From a virus, in the IMG/VR virus record IMGVR_UViG_3300007541_000077, positions 1 to 35,356 of that record: a stretch of 35,356 bases of DNA, one strand, 5' to 3'. Below the pieces are notes generated by a model, which ran no database searches, was not told the origin of the DNA, and saw only the letters and a list, made by a program, of their open reading frames with translations. A program made the position numbers and the translations under genes. Positions 18,947 through 26,313 of the stretch are shown piece by piece (position 1 is the stretch's first letter; each line of letters starts with the position of its first letter).

Positions 18947-21443
18947 ATGGACTAACAAATTGTAAACTTGAATTACTGTAATTTCTTACAGTGCTGTCCA
19001 TATTTCTGGTTCCCATTCTTCCTATGACAGCTTTATTGTTACTTACATTGTTTATGGTATTTGATCCATCTACTACATTAACAGCTGGTAGGTTAACTGG
19101 AGTTGTTTTAATCATTTCATTTTCTGTTGATAGATTGTTTATTGTTTGTTGATTAAGTTGTGATCCAGAAACATTTTTGTTTATTGGAGAGCCAAATTCA
19201 TCATACATTGTATAACCACTTATATCTATGGGTTTTCCAGCACCCCCATCGTCTTTGGATGAAAACTTCATAAGCTTCTCAGCTTGTTCTGGAGTAAGTT
19301 TATCTAGTGCTCCAAAGTCTATATCTTCTAGTTTGCTTATTTCTCTCGCTCCCCTTGCAAATGCGAACAGTCCCTCACCAAGTTCACTTAATCCCTTACC
19401 AACTTTTTTGAAATCTTCAGAGTGTTTTGCTAATTTTGTGTATACTGTAAATTTTTCTGTTGGATCTTCATCGTCTTTCCAAAAGGTCAGGGCACTGAAA
19501 ATATCACTAAAGAAACTTGACCCTGCCTCTAGAATACCTGCTCCAGCCATTTTTGCCATACCACCAGCCAATGCACTTAATCCTTGTCCTGCCTTTAATA
19601 GATTTTCCCCATCTATACCTGCAAAAGCATTTAATCCTGCAGCTAAATTGATCATCATCACTTTGATGCCACTACCATCCATTCCAAATACTTTCATTAT
19701 TTTCTCACCAACACCAAGTCCTAAGAAAAATCCTCCAAGACCAGCACCAATAGCAGTCATACCAAGAGCAGCTCCTCCTGCCATCGATGCTCCAATACCT
19801 GGAACAGCTCCAAATAAAGCACCAGCACCTAATAGTGCCCCAAAAGCAGCCAAACTTGGTCCGCTAAAGGCATTTAAACCCTCAGCCAAATTGACCATCA
19901 TGTCCCTTATTCTTCCACCATCTGCTCCCATCATCGTTGCTAGTCCATCACCAACAGCTAGTCCAGTAAAGAATCCACCTAATCCTAAACCTATTGCAGC
20001 CATTCCTACTGCTGCTCTACCAGCGACTTTTGTTCCAACCACACCAAATATAGCCCCAGCTCCCAACAATACACCCATAGCAGCTAAACTATTAGCATCA
20101 AATGCTCCAAGACCTTCGGCTAAATTTACCATCATATTCTTGATAGCAGTACCATCTGCTCCCATCATGGTTGCGAGTCCATCACCTGCAGCTAGTCCAG
20201 CAAAGAATCCTCCAAGACCAAGACCGATAAGAGCCATACCCGTTGCTGCTCTACCAGCAACCTTAACTCCTCCAACTATACCAAACAAAGCACCAGCACC
20301 TAAAAGTGCTCCAAGCGCCAACAATCCTTGTCCAGAAAATGCCTCCAATCCTTCGCCAATATTTACTAGTAATTTTTTTAAACTACTTCCATCTCCAAGT
20401 TTACCAATAATTAAGTCAGCTGCAGATAATGCTATGAAGAATGCTGCAATACCAGCACCGATGGCTGCCATTGCTCCTGTTATCCCCAGTAATCCCTTAG
20501 CAAGACCTCCTGCTTTTACTCCTCCACCGCCACCATCCGTACCACCAAGACTAGACATTGATCCTTTACCAACAACGTTAGCTTGTTTATCAGGAATATC
20601 TTTTTCAATTTTTCCTAATAGTTTTGTTTGGGTTTTTTGTTCTTTTTGCTCCTCTTTATATTTTCTTTCCTCAAGAACTGCGTTTCTATTGGAAGGGGAA
20701 AAATCACCTGTTAGTTGCTCACGTTTTGCGCTTGAACTTAGAGATGAGAAATTACCTGTTAGTTGCTCACGTTTTTCAAGTAATTCTTTTGCTCGGTCAG
20801 TTGTTGGAGCAAGTTTATCTGGAGTTGTTCCTTGATATTCAGCCTCTTTAGCTATTTCGGCTTCATTATCTTTTATTTGGTTAATTACTTTGTTTCTTTG
20901 TATAAATCTTTCGCTTAAAGTAGATATACTATCTGTACTTCCTAACGCTTTTTCTTGACGAATATACTTTTGCTTTTCTATTGCTTTGTTGAATATTCCA
21001 CCAAAGTTTAATTTTTCAAGAGCTGCAATTTTAAAGTTTTCTTTAGATCTAAATGTGTCTTTTAGTCCTGTAAATGCAGATCGTATAGGTCCAAGAAAGT
21101 CTTTACCGAATAAACCTTTAAACGATTTTGATGACATAGCAAGCTGAAGCGCAAAATCTTGACGAGCCTTTATTTCTTTATCTAGAGCATCTTCTAATTT
21201 ACTATCATTTTCATTGATTTTATCGCTCTCAATATTTTTAATATTTTCAATATTTTTAATATTTTTTTCCTGCAATTCTTTAGATTGTTTTACTACATCA
21301 AGCTGTTTTCTAGAAAGTAGTGTCAATTCTTTAAACATTATCGTTTCATCAATATGTGCAATGTACTTACCAATGGTTTTTGTTTCCTCTACCAATGATT
21401 TTTGTAAAGATAATAGTTCAGAAAATTTACTTTGATTTTCCAT
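18945..21443 (-). CDS. Tape-measure-like tail protein with hydrophobic repeats
   Basis: About 832 residues from the ATG at 21443, which shares one base with the gp51-frame stop (TGATG). Residues 1-110 are coiled-coil and Asn/Lys-rich (KNIENIKNIE). Residues about 180-285 are charged and helical, with a short duplication (REQLTGNF and REQLTGDF). A Gly stretch follows (GGTDGGGGG). Residues about 315-640 hold four copies of a roughly 78-residue hydrophobic repeat. The C-terminal quarter is polar. Position directly after the gp26/gp51 chaperone pair, coiled-coil content, hydrophobic segments and size fit a tail-length ruler in the place of T4 gp29. I see no direct sequence match to gp29. Confidence 0.65.
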   Translation of the reverse strand: MENQSKFSELLSLQKSLVEETKTIGKYIAHIDETIMFKELTLLSRKQLDVVKQSKELQEKNIKNIENIKNIESDKINENDSKLEDALDKEIKARQDFALQLAMSSKSFKGLFGKDFLGPIRSAFTGLKDTFRSKENFKIAALEKLNFGGIFNKAIEKQKYIRQEKALGSTDSISTLSERFIQRNKVINQIKDNEAEIAKEAEYQGTTPDKLAPTTDRAKELLEKREQLTGNFSSLSSSAKREQLTGDFSPSNRNAVLEERKYKEEQKEQKTQTKLLGKIEKDIPDKQANVVGKGSMSSLGGTDGGGGGVKAGGLAKGLLGITGAMAAIGAGIAAFFIALSAADLIIGKLGDGSSLKKLLVNIGEGLEAFSGQGLLALGALLGAGALFGIVGGVKVAGRAATGMALIGLGLGGFFAGLAAGDGLATMMGADGTAIKNMMVNLAEGLGAFDANSLAAMGVLLGAGAIFGVVGTKVAGRAAVGMAAIGLGLGGFFTGLAVGDGLATMMGADGGRIRDMMVNLAEGLNAFSGPSLAAFGALLGAGALFGAVPGIGASMAGGAALGMTAIGAGLGGFFLGLGVGEKIMKVFGMDGSGIKVMMINLAAGLNAFAGIDGENLLKAGQGLSALAGGMAKMAGAGILEAGSSFFSDIFSALTFWKDDEDPTEKFTVYTKLAKHSEDFKKVGKGLSELGEGLFAFARGAREISKLEDIDFGALDKLTPEQAEKLMKFSSKDDGGAGKPIDISGYTMYDEFGSPINKNVSGSQLNQQTINNLSTENEMIKTTPVNLPAVNVVDGSNTINNVSNNKAVIGRMGTRNMDSTVRNYSNSSLQFVSP
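19540..20475 (-). repeat. Four tandem ~78-codon repeats in the tape-measure-like gene
   Basis: Equivalent points of the four units (the GLGGFF or AAFF segments) lie near 19723, 19968, 20202 and 20435, so the period is about 233-245 bases. Each unit encodes GLGLGGFFxGLxxGDGLATMMG, then xMMVNLAEGLxAF, then LGALLGAGALFG. The two middle copies are the most alike and the outer two more diverged, consistent with growth of the gene by internal duplication. Confidence 0.85.
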
Positions 21444-21628
21444 CAATTTTTCCTACTTTCTAGTCTTCTTTTTTCTTCTTCTAAGTGTTGTACAAGTAAT
21501 GCAACATATATTTCTCTTTCAAATGGAATCATTTCTTCAATTTCTGTTAAACTATACTTATGATGCTGCATTAAGGCAAAATTTGTTTTATATAAGTTTA
21601 ACAGATCTTCATGACAAAGGTTTACTGA
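21443..21628 (-). CDS. 51: gp51 domain, probably made as a -1 frameshift extension of gp26
   Basis: A 61-codon frame encodes NLCHEDLLNLYKTNFALMQ followed by EIEEMIPFEREIYVALLVQHLEEEKRRLE. I recognise this as the gp51 baseplate hub assembly protein of marine T4-like phages. The frame has no ATG before its 20th codon and no ribosome binding site there. It is continuous with gp26 through a -1 shift on T TTT TTT at 21634-21628. The joined product would be 298 residues (237 from gp26 plus 61). This arrangement, directly upstream of the tape-measure-like gene, copies the G/GT tail chaperones of lambda. The stop TGA overlaps the next ATG. Confidence 0.75.
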   Translation of the reverse strand, partial: SVNLCHEDLLNLYKTNFALMQHHKYSLTEIEEMIPFEREIYVALLVQHLEEEKRRLESRKN

Positions 21629-22338
21629 AAAAAACTTGTTAGTCCCTCTATGACTTTATCGTGCTCTTTATTGCATACTGGACACGTATATTTTACATCA
21701 GTACTAAGTTTAGGTATTGTATCAAAAAACTTTTGTATTTTTCCAAACTGTTCTTGCGTAAGATTATTAATAAATTCCATAACTTCTTCTTTTGCAGTTT
21801 CTGCTGAGTGGTATATCTCATCGCTGTTGTAAATATAATCTATAGAATTGTATATTATTTCAAATATAGAATCTATTTGATCTGTGTTAGCATTTTCCAA
21901 TTTTAGTACAGTGTTAAAATTTGGATATTTCATAACTACACCAACATCATCAAATAGTTGGATTTTATTGCTATGATCTTCAGATTTCTTAACATCAATT
22001 TTAGTTAAGTCAATATCTAATTTTACTCTAGCTTTCTCATCATCACAGTCATCGCAAGCAAATATTAATTCTACTGTTTCTCCAACAGATTTAGCACGAA
22101 TTTGTGTAAACAAATATTCTAAGTCAAATAGTGCCAATTTTTCTACATCTATTTTACTAACTAAACAGGACGATATAACACTTTTTAATGTATCTGCCAT
22201 TACCCTTGGATCTTCACTTTGTTGCGCCAGCAAAAGAGCCTTTTCTTCCTTGATTAAAAATGGTCTAAACTTTGCGTCTTCACTAGAAGAAGGAATTTTT
22301 AAATTATATGTTGGTGTACTTTGAATCGGTAATGCCAT
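21622..22338 (-). CDS. 26: Baseplate hub protein gp26 (tail chaperone-like)
   Basis: A 238-residue protein (T4 gp26 is 208). MALPIQSTPTYNLKIPSSSEDAKFRPFLIKEEKALLLAQQSEDP and LALFDLEYLFTQIRAKSVGE are the typical conserved segments. Two CxxC pairs, FACDDC (about 90-95) and YTCPVC (about 222-227), could bind one zinc as in relatives. In T4 the protein is needed to build the baseplate hub. Here it ends on a slippery heptamer leading into gp51. The ribosome binding site AAAGGAG lies nine bases upstream. It is three bases downstream of the gp16-like stop. Confidence 0.88.
   Translation of the reverse strand: MALPIQSTPTYNLKIPSSSEDAKFRPFLIKEEKALLLAQQSEDPRVMADTLKSVISSCLVSKIDVEKLALFDLEYLFTQIRAKSVGETVELIFACDDCDDEKARVKLDIDLTKIDVKKSEDHSNKIQLFDDVGVVMKYPNFNTVLKLENANTDQIDSIFEIIYNSIDYIYNSDEIYHSAETAKEEVMEFINNLTQEQFGKIQKFFDTIPKLSTDVKYTCPVCNKEHDKVIEGLTSFFQ
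21628..21634 (-). promoter_or_regulatory. Slippery heptamer T TTT TTT for -1 frameshifting
   Basis: On the minus strand the gp26 codons read AGT TTT TTT CAG TAA. The seven Ts are in the phase required for tandem -1 slippage (X XXY YYZ). Slipping gives TCA GTA AAC in the gp51 frame, two codons before the gp26 stop. Confidence 0.7.
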
Positions 22339-22340
22339 TA

Positions 22341-22763
22341 CTATTCTCCTTTATTCATAGTCGAAATTAACTTATTCAACTCAGCGGTGCTTCCAACAAA
22401 AATTGAATTGTTGGTCACGTTTTTTTCAGTTTTTGATCCTTTGGGGTTATCTAAATTTTGCTTTTGTTTGTGTAAATCCATTAGTTGCTGGTTTACATCT
22501 GCCAATTGCTTAATTAAATTTCCCACTACTTCAAATGCTCTTGGATGCTCACTTTGTTTAGCAACTTCTAGAGCATTCGTTAATGCATCTTCTCCCTGTA
22601 CTAATAGTACCTGTAGATTTTTTCTAGAGGCATCATAATCTGTTTCTATTTTTTGATTCCCACTAGATATCTCAGGTTCTTCCACAATTTCGGGAACTAG
22701 AGACTTTTCTTCAGGGATTATTTCAATATCAAATACTTCTGATAATTTATCGTTCATTTTCAT
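22341..22763 (-). CDS. 16: Small terminase subunit gp16-like
   Basis: A 140-residue helical protein. The core TDYDASRKNLQVLLVQGEDALTNALEVAKQSEHPRAFEVVGNLIKQLADVNQQLMDLHKQKQNL matches the central oligomerising helices of gp16 in marine T4-like phages (length about 140-165). gp16 recognises DNA and regulates the large terminase gp17. An acidic N-terminus and a polar C-terminus (KTEKNVTNNSIFVG) flank the core. ATG 22763 or 22757 may be used. A late-type octamer lies just upstream. It sits in the inverted hub block rather than beside gp17 as in T4. Confidence 0.75.
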   Translation of the reverse strand: MKMNDKLSEVFDIEIIPEEKSLVPEIVEEPEISSGNQKIETDYDASRKNLQVLLVQGEDALTNALEVAKQSEHPRAFEVVGNLIKQLADVNQQLMDLHKQKQNLDNPKGSKTEKNVTNNSIFVGSTAELNKLISTMNKGE

Positions 22764-22774
22764 AATAATCTTTC

Positions 22775-22782
22775 TATTTATC
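22775..22782 (-). promoter_or_regulatory. Late-type promoter GATAAATA
   Basis: Read on the minus strand, the octamer overlaps the TAA of the tail-tube-family gene. Predicted start near 22769, about six bases before the gp16-like ATG. Confidence 0.5.
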
Positions 22783-23407
22783 TACCCCACCCAAACTCAG
22801 TAACTACATTTTGTTGTGTTCTAAATACAGAGTTATTTTGTACAGTACGATTAAAGTCATTAAATTTTCCTTGGAATTTAGAAAAGTCTGTATAGTATAC
22901 CAAAGGAAATGGAGTTGCAACCTTTTTATCTTCTCTTGGCATTGGAAAATAACCATAAGATTTAAAATATCTGTACGCAAATGTAACAGAAAGTTTCATT
23001 ATATCTTTTGCAGCATAGTCTAGTGCTATTGAAGAAACTGCCTTTGGATATGCTTCTATTAGTTGGCATTGATATTTTTGCATATTTTGCATATCTTCAA
23101 CATATATGTCCATAGGGACCACATAGTTATCATAGTAATTTACTCTTTTCGAATCAGGATTTATTATGAAAGATAACCATGAATCAAACATAGCTTTTAC
23201 AGTCATATTATGATCAACATAAAATGTTAGAGTTACGGGGTCATGTATCTTCTCATAAGGGAGTTCTCTATACTCTCCAAAGGTTCTAGATTGTGTTGTA
23301 GAGAAATTAATTCCTGGAAGCTGTGCCGTGTCGCAGTATAAAAGAACTTTTTCTAGTTGTGATTGGTAAAAGCTGTTAACTCTAGTTATTCCAAGGGGTA
23401 GCGACAT
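22778..23407 (-). CDS. Tail-tube-family protein (gp54/gp19-like), apparently N-terminally interrupted
   Basis: A 209-residue open frame. SFYQSQLEKVLLYCDTAQLPG, TFGEYRELPYEKIHDPVTLTFYVD, MFDSWLSFI and LIEAYPKAVSSIALDYA are the classic strands of the T4 gp19 tail tube/gp54 tube initiator family. The family's first helix and strand are missing from this frame. They are present immediately upstream in the same frame (23408-23479), separated by a single TGA at 23429-23431. The ATG at 23407 has AGTAGTC rather than a ribosome binding site before it. gp54 starts the tail tube on the baseplate. Without the N-terminal strand the product would probably not fold normally. Confidence 0.75.
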   Translation of the reverse strand: MSLPLGITRVNSFYQSQLEKVLLYCDTAQLPGINFSTTQSRTFGEYRELPYEKIHDPVTLTFYVDHNMTVKAMFDSWLSFIINPDSKRVNYYDNYVVPMDIYVEDMQNMQKYQCQLIEAYPKAVSSIALDYAAKDIMKLSVTFAYRYFKSYGYFPMPREDKKVATPFPLVYYTDFSKFQGKFNDFNRTVQNNSVFRTQQNVVTEFGWGR

Positions 23408-23479
23408 GACTACTGAAAATCTAGAGGTTCAAGCTAATCCTTCTGTTTTGACAGATGCTATAAATTTGTTTAGCGACAT
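23408..23479 (-). other. Missing 5' end of the tail-tube-family gene, with in-frame TGA
   Basis: From ATG 23479 the frame reads MSLNKFIASVKTEGLA, then TGA (23431-23429), then TSRFSVV and on into the tail-tube-family ORF. The ATG overlaps the previous stop (TAATG), the junction type used throughout this block. The peptide looks like the gp54/gp19 N-terminus (KFxxxVKTEGLxRxSRFxV). A CGA-to-TGA change would explain the stop. It could be a true nonsense mutation, a read-through site, or a sequence error. Confidence 0.7.
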
Positions 23480-24072
23480 TAAAATCTTCCTAGTTTTTGT
23501 GATTCACTCCATACTACTGAAGCTGAAGTGCCTTTAAATTGTTCTACTGGCAATAACATAGCTGTTACCCAGTCTTCTGATGGAACATTTTTGTATAAAC
23601 TCCTAACATTACTTGCCAAATAGTGTTTTACGCATGGTTTTACCGCTGCAAATTTAGTTGAACCACTCAAAAGACCCCATGAAAGCTTCAATTTAGTGTT
23701 TTCATCCATATTATTGTTGGTAGAAAACGCCATAAGTCTATCTAAAATCCTTATTCGCATAAAATATGGCAAATAATGAAAATTTATACCGTAAAATCCT
23801 CCTGATTCCAATCTAAACGGAAAAATCAGCGGAAATCTATCATAATATGGAAGTTTTTCCTTAGTTTTTGGATCATAAAAGAACATATACATTCGACCAA
23901 GAAGCATTCTTTTAGATAATCTATCAGGAATATCCTTTAAAACTTGATTTGGAGTGTATCTTTTTCTTTTAAGTAATAAAGATTGCTGCGCAAACCAAGA
24001 TCTAGACTGCTTTTTGGCATTTTCTAAGTCGTACTTGTTATCTTCAAATATTTTATATAAAGAAGTAGCCAT
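23479..24072 (-). CDS. Conserved T4-like assembly protein (possibly the gp2 position)
   Basis: A 197-residue protein. MATSLYKIFEDNKYDLENAKKQSRSWFAQQ, then GRMYMFFYDPKTKEKLPYYDRFPLIFPFR, GFYGINFHYLPYFMRIRILDRLM, and AVKPCVKHYL are strongly conserved-looking blocks that I recall from marine T4-like phages. It is rich in aromatic residues and basic. It follows gp4 on the same strand. In T4, gp2 (the DNA-end protector) and gp4 are neighbours, so this may fill the gp2 role, but I cannot confirm a match. Its stop overlaps the start of the tail-tube-family gene. Confidence 0.7.
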   Translation of the reverse strand: MATSLYKIFEDNKYDLENAKKQSRSWFAQQSLLLKRKRYTPNQVLKDIPDRLSKRMLLGRMYMFFYDPKTKEKLPYYDRFPLIFPFRLESGGFYGINFHYLPYFMRIRILDRLMAFSTNNNMDENTKLKLSWGLLSGSTKFAAVKPCVKHYLASNVRSLYKNVPSEDWVTAMLLPVEQFKGTSASVVWSESQKLGRF

Positions 24073-24075
24073 ATT

Positions 24076-24088
24076 CTATTTATTTAGT
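24076..24088 (-). promoter_or_regulatory. Late-type promoter (CTAAATAAATA)
   Basis: Minus-strand ACTAAATA (24088-24081), with an overlapping AATAAATA, lies across the gp4 stop. Predicted start at about 24075, three bases before ATG 24072, so the message would be nearly leaderless. Confidence 0.5.
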
Positions 24089-24521
24089 TAATTCCAAGGT
24101 GTTTTTCGGTTAAAATTATAAAATCCCATCCTCTATCTTTGGCAAAATTGCTTGCAGCCTTCCATTTTGCCTGATTTTTGATAAAATAGAAGGATTCTGT
24201 TAGATATTTTCTAGTTCTTTTTCCTGGATAATTTGGTGGTTTTGTTTGCTCTTCTGGCTTTATTTCAACTAAATAAGTCTTGAGCAGACCTTCTTTATTT
24301 TGTATTTGAATTCTAAAATCTATGAAATAACGGTGAATTTTATTGTCTGTCGGGCAGCGGTAAGGAACAACGGTTTCTTCGCTTTGCCACTTTAAGACTT
24401 GCGGATTTTTATCGCACCAAACCGCAAATCTGGTCTCCCAAGAGCTTCTCATTATAATATTTGAGGGGTCTCCGTTGTATTTTTGGGGATTTATAGGTTT
24501 ATATTTTCTTTTGTGGAACAT
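24084..24521 (-). CDS. 4: Head completion protein gp4
   Basis: A 145-residue protein (T4 gp4 is 150) needed to finish filled heads before tail joining. It matches gp4 along its length: YKPINPQKYNGDPSNIIMRSSWETRFAVWCDKNP, WQSEETVVPYRCPTDNKIHRYFIDFRI, YLVEIKPEEQTKPP, and KWKAASNFAKDRGWDFIILTE. The E (SSWE), D (YFIDF) and ExK (VEIKP) pattern fits the TnsA/PD-(D/E)XK nuclease fold proposed for this family. A late octamer on the minus strand lies about 27 bases upstream. Confidence 0.9.
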   Translation of the reverse strand: MFHKRKYKPINPQKYNGDPSNIIMRSSWETRFAVWCDKNPQVLKWQSEETVVPYRCPTDNKIHRYFIDFRIQIQNKEGLLKTYLVEIKPEEQTKPPNYPGKRTRKYLTESFYFIKNQAKWKAASNFAKDRGWDFIILTEKHLGIN

Positions 24522-24522
24522 A

Positions 24523-24530
24523 TATAAATA
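24523..24530 (+). promoter_or_regulatory. Late promoter TATAAATA (rightward)
   Basis: A perfect late octamer two bases from the gp4 start. Predicted transcript start near 24536, with a 39-base leader to gp48 at 24575. It is one half of a divergent late promoter pair. Confidence 0.7.
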
Positions 24531-24547
24531 TTACAAAATAATAAGCA

Positions 24548-24555
24548 TATTTAGC
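24548..24555 (-). promoter_or_regulatory. Late-type promoter GCTAAATA (leftward)
   Basis: The minus-strand octamer predicts a start near 24542, about 20 bases before the gp4 ATG. It faces away from the rightward TATAAATA, so the two overlap and may compete. Confidence 0.55.
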
Positions 24556-24574
24556 TAACAGAAAAGAGAAATTA

Positions 24575-25819
24575 ATGGCAAATACAGATCCTTGGGGTGG
24601 CGCTGGAAGTTCTTCTGCTACTCAGCAAGAGCAAAAGAGCTCTCTTACAGGTCAACTCCTAGAATTTATAGATCAGGGAATAACTTCTCTACAAAATAGA
24701 AATAGTCTTGAGTACAAAGCTCGTGGCGATGGAAGAGAATTTGATAAAAAGAACTATGAGGTTTTTGACCACTCATATCCAGATGACCTTATGTCTGAAA
24801 ATAATCAGTATGGAGATAATTATGTAATTTTTTACATTAATGTTTCTACTGATTCCAAAATGTTCAAGGGACGCACTGAAAATCAAATTGAATCTTTGAC
24901 TGTTGGAGATGTTGATCCCAGAGACAGAGGAGATTTGATAGCCCAAGAATATAATAAAACTCAAGTCATAGGAACTCAAGCCGCAGTTAGCGCAGGACTT
25001 GGAGGTTTAGTTTCTGGAGGTTCTCCATCGGTATCTGTACCAGCAGGTGTTTTTGGTGGAGCTGCTGCATGGGGAGTTTCAACACAAACATCTGGATTTA
25101 CTAGACCGCAGAAAAGATTAAAAACTGCTATTGCTCTTCATGTTCCAAATACTCTAAACATTAATTATGGTGTTCAATGGGCAGAGGATAGCACCTTTGC
25201 TTTTCAGGCTACTGCTGAAGTCTTAAGAATAGCTGGCGATACAGCTAGAAGTCTAATTGATGCGGCTGGAAGCGTAAAGGGAGTTACAGATATTTCAGGT
25301 ATGAAAGATGCAGCATCAAAGGGAATTAAGGGAGTTGTTGATGCAGTAAAATCTGGCGCTCCAGCATTAACAGCCATGGGAATGCAAGCTACTAGTCCTG
25401 CTCTTGGAGCTGCGTCAGGATTAGCTACAAATCCAAAGATGGAACAAATATTTAAGGGTGTAGATTATAGAACCTTTAACTTTGATTATCAGTTTTACCC
25501 AAGAAACTCAAAAGAAGCAGCTAATGTAAGAAGAATTATTGAGTCTTTTAAGTATCATATGCATCCTGAGTTTAAAGATGATGGTAATTGGCTTTATATC
25601 TACCCTTCTGAGTTTGATATCTATTACTATCATGGCACAAAAGAAAACAGAAATATCCACAGACATACTTCTTGTGTTTTAACAGCAATAAATGTAAACT
25701 ATACGCCACAGGGACAATTTACCACATTTGAAGATGGCATGCCAACACAGATTAACGTAACAATGACGTTTAAAGAACTTGCTCTTCTCACTAAAGATAA
25801 GATTAAGGATGGAATGTAA
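24575..25819 (+). CDS. 48: Baseplate tail-tube cap gp48
   Basis: A 414-residue protein (T4 gp48 is 364). The C-terminal third carries the tube-like region FKGVDYRTFNFDYQFYPRNSKEAANVRRIIESFKYHMHPEF, WLYIYPSEFDIYYYHG, and VNYTPQGQFTTFEDGMPTQINVTMTFKELALLTK, which is highly typical of gp48. The middle contains a Gly/Ala-rich segment (AAVSAGLGGLVSGG) and amphipathic helices. gp48 sits on the hub and starts the tail tube together with gp54. The start follows AAAGAG. The stop overlaps gp53 (TAATG). Confidence 0.88.
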   Translation: MANTDPWGGAGSSSATQQEQKSSLTGQLLEFIDQGITSLQNRNSLEYKARGDGREFDKKNYEVFDHSYPDDLMSENNQYGDNYVIFYINVSTDSKMFKGRTENQIESLTVGDVDPRDRGDLIAQEYNKTQVIGTQAAVSAGLGGLVSGGSPSVSVPAGVFGGAAAWGVSTQTSGFTRPQKRLKTAIALHVPNTLNINYGVQWAEDSTFAFQATAEVLRIAGDTARSLIDAAGSVKGVTDISGMKDAASKGIKGVVDAVKSGAPALTAMGMQATSPALGAASGLATNPKMEQIFKGVDYRTFNFDYQFYPRNSKEAANVRRIIESFKYHMHPEFKDDGNWLYIYPSEFDIYYYHGTKENRNIHRHTSCVLTAINVNYTPQGQFTTFEDGMPTQINVTMTFKELALLTKDKIKDGM

Positions 25820-26313
25820 TGTATTTTAGAAATTTTAACAACTTCTTCTACGACTTTCAAATTGGTGGAGAAAGAGTAATCACAAGAGTAAAAGATATTA
25901 CTAAGAATGTTAGATTGCGTACAGAAATACTTTCTAATGTAACTTTATATGATGAATATGATATTAAAGATGGAGATACTCCAGAAATTATAGCTGAAAA
26001 GTATTATGGTTCTCCAGAGTATCACTGGATTGTTATGCTGTGTAATGATAGGTATGACTGGTTGGCAGATTTTCCAATGACAACTCCAGCTTTATCTTCA
26101 TATGTAACTCAAAAGTATGGGTCAGGCAATGAATATGCTACACACCATTATGTTGATAATAATGGATTTGAGGTAGATGCAGATAATGCTGAGGCAACCT
26201 CTGTCTCAAATTATGCGTATGAAGACACACAAAACGAAACTAGAAGAAGAATAAAATTAATATCACCATCTTTATTAGCTAAAATTTTAAGAAACTTTGA
26301 AGATATAATTTAA
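25819..26313 (+). CDS. 53: Baseplate wedge protein gp53
   Basis: A 164-residue protein (T4 gp53 is 196). The central LysM-like segment YDEYDIKDGDTPEIIAEKYYGSPEYHWIVMLCNDRYDWLADFPMTTP is the family hallmark, and a C-terminal helix ends RRRIKLISPSLLAKILRNFEDII. gp53 clamps gp6 and gp25 in the wedge. It overlaps both neighbours by one base. Confidence 0.9.
   Translation: MYFRNFNNFFYDFQIGGERVITRVKDITKNVRLRTEILSNVTLYDEYDIKDGDTPEIIAEKYYGSPEYHWIVMLCNDRYDWLADFPMTTPALSSYVTQKYGSGNEYATHHYVDNNGFEVDADNAEATSVSNYAYEDTQNETRRRIKLISPSLLAKILRNFEDII

Noticed and set aside
19228-20835. A 535-codon open frame on the plus strand
   Set aside because: It is the antisense of the Gly/Ala-rich repeats of the tape-measure-like gene. 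Its Pro/Ser/Ala-rich, repetitive translation is what such a shadow gives, and it has no sensible start context.
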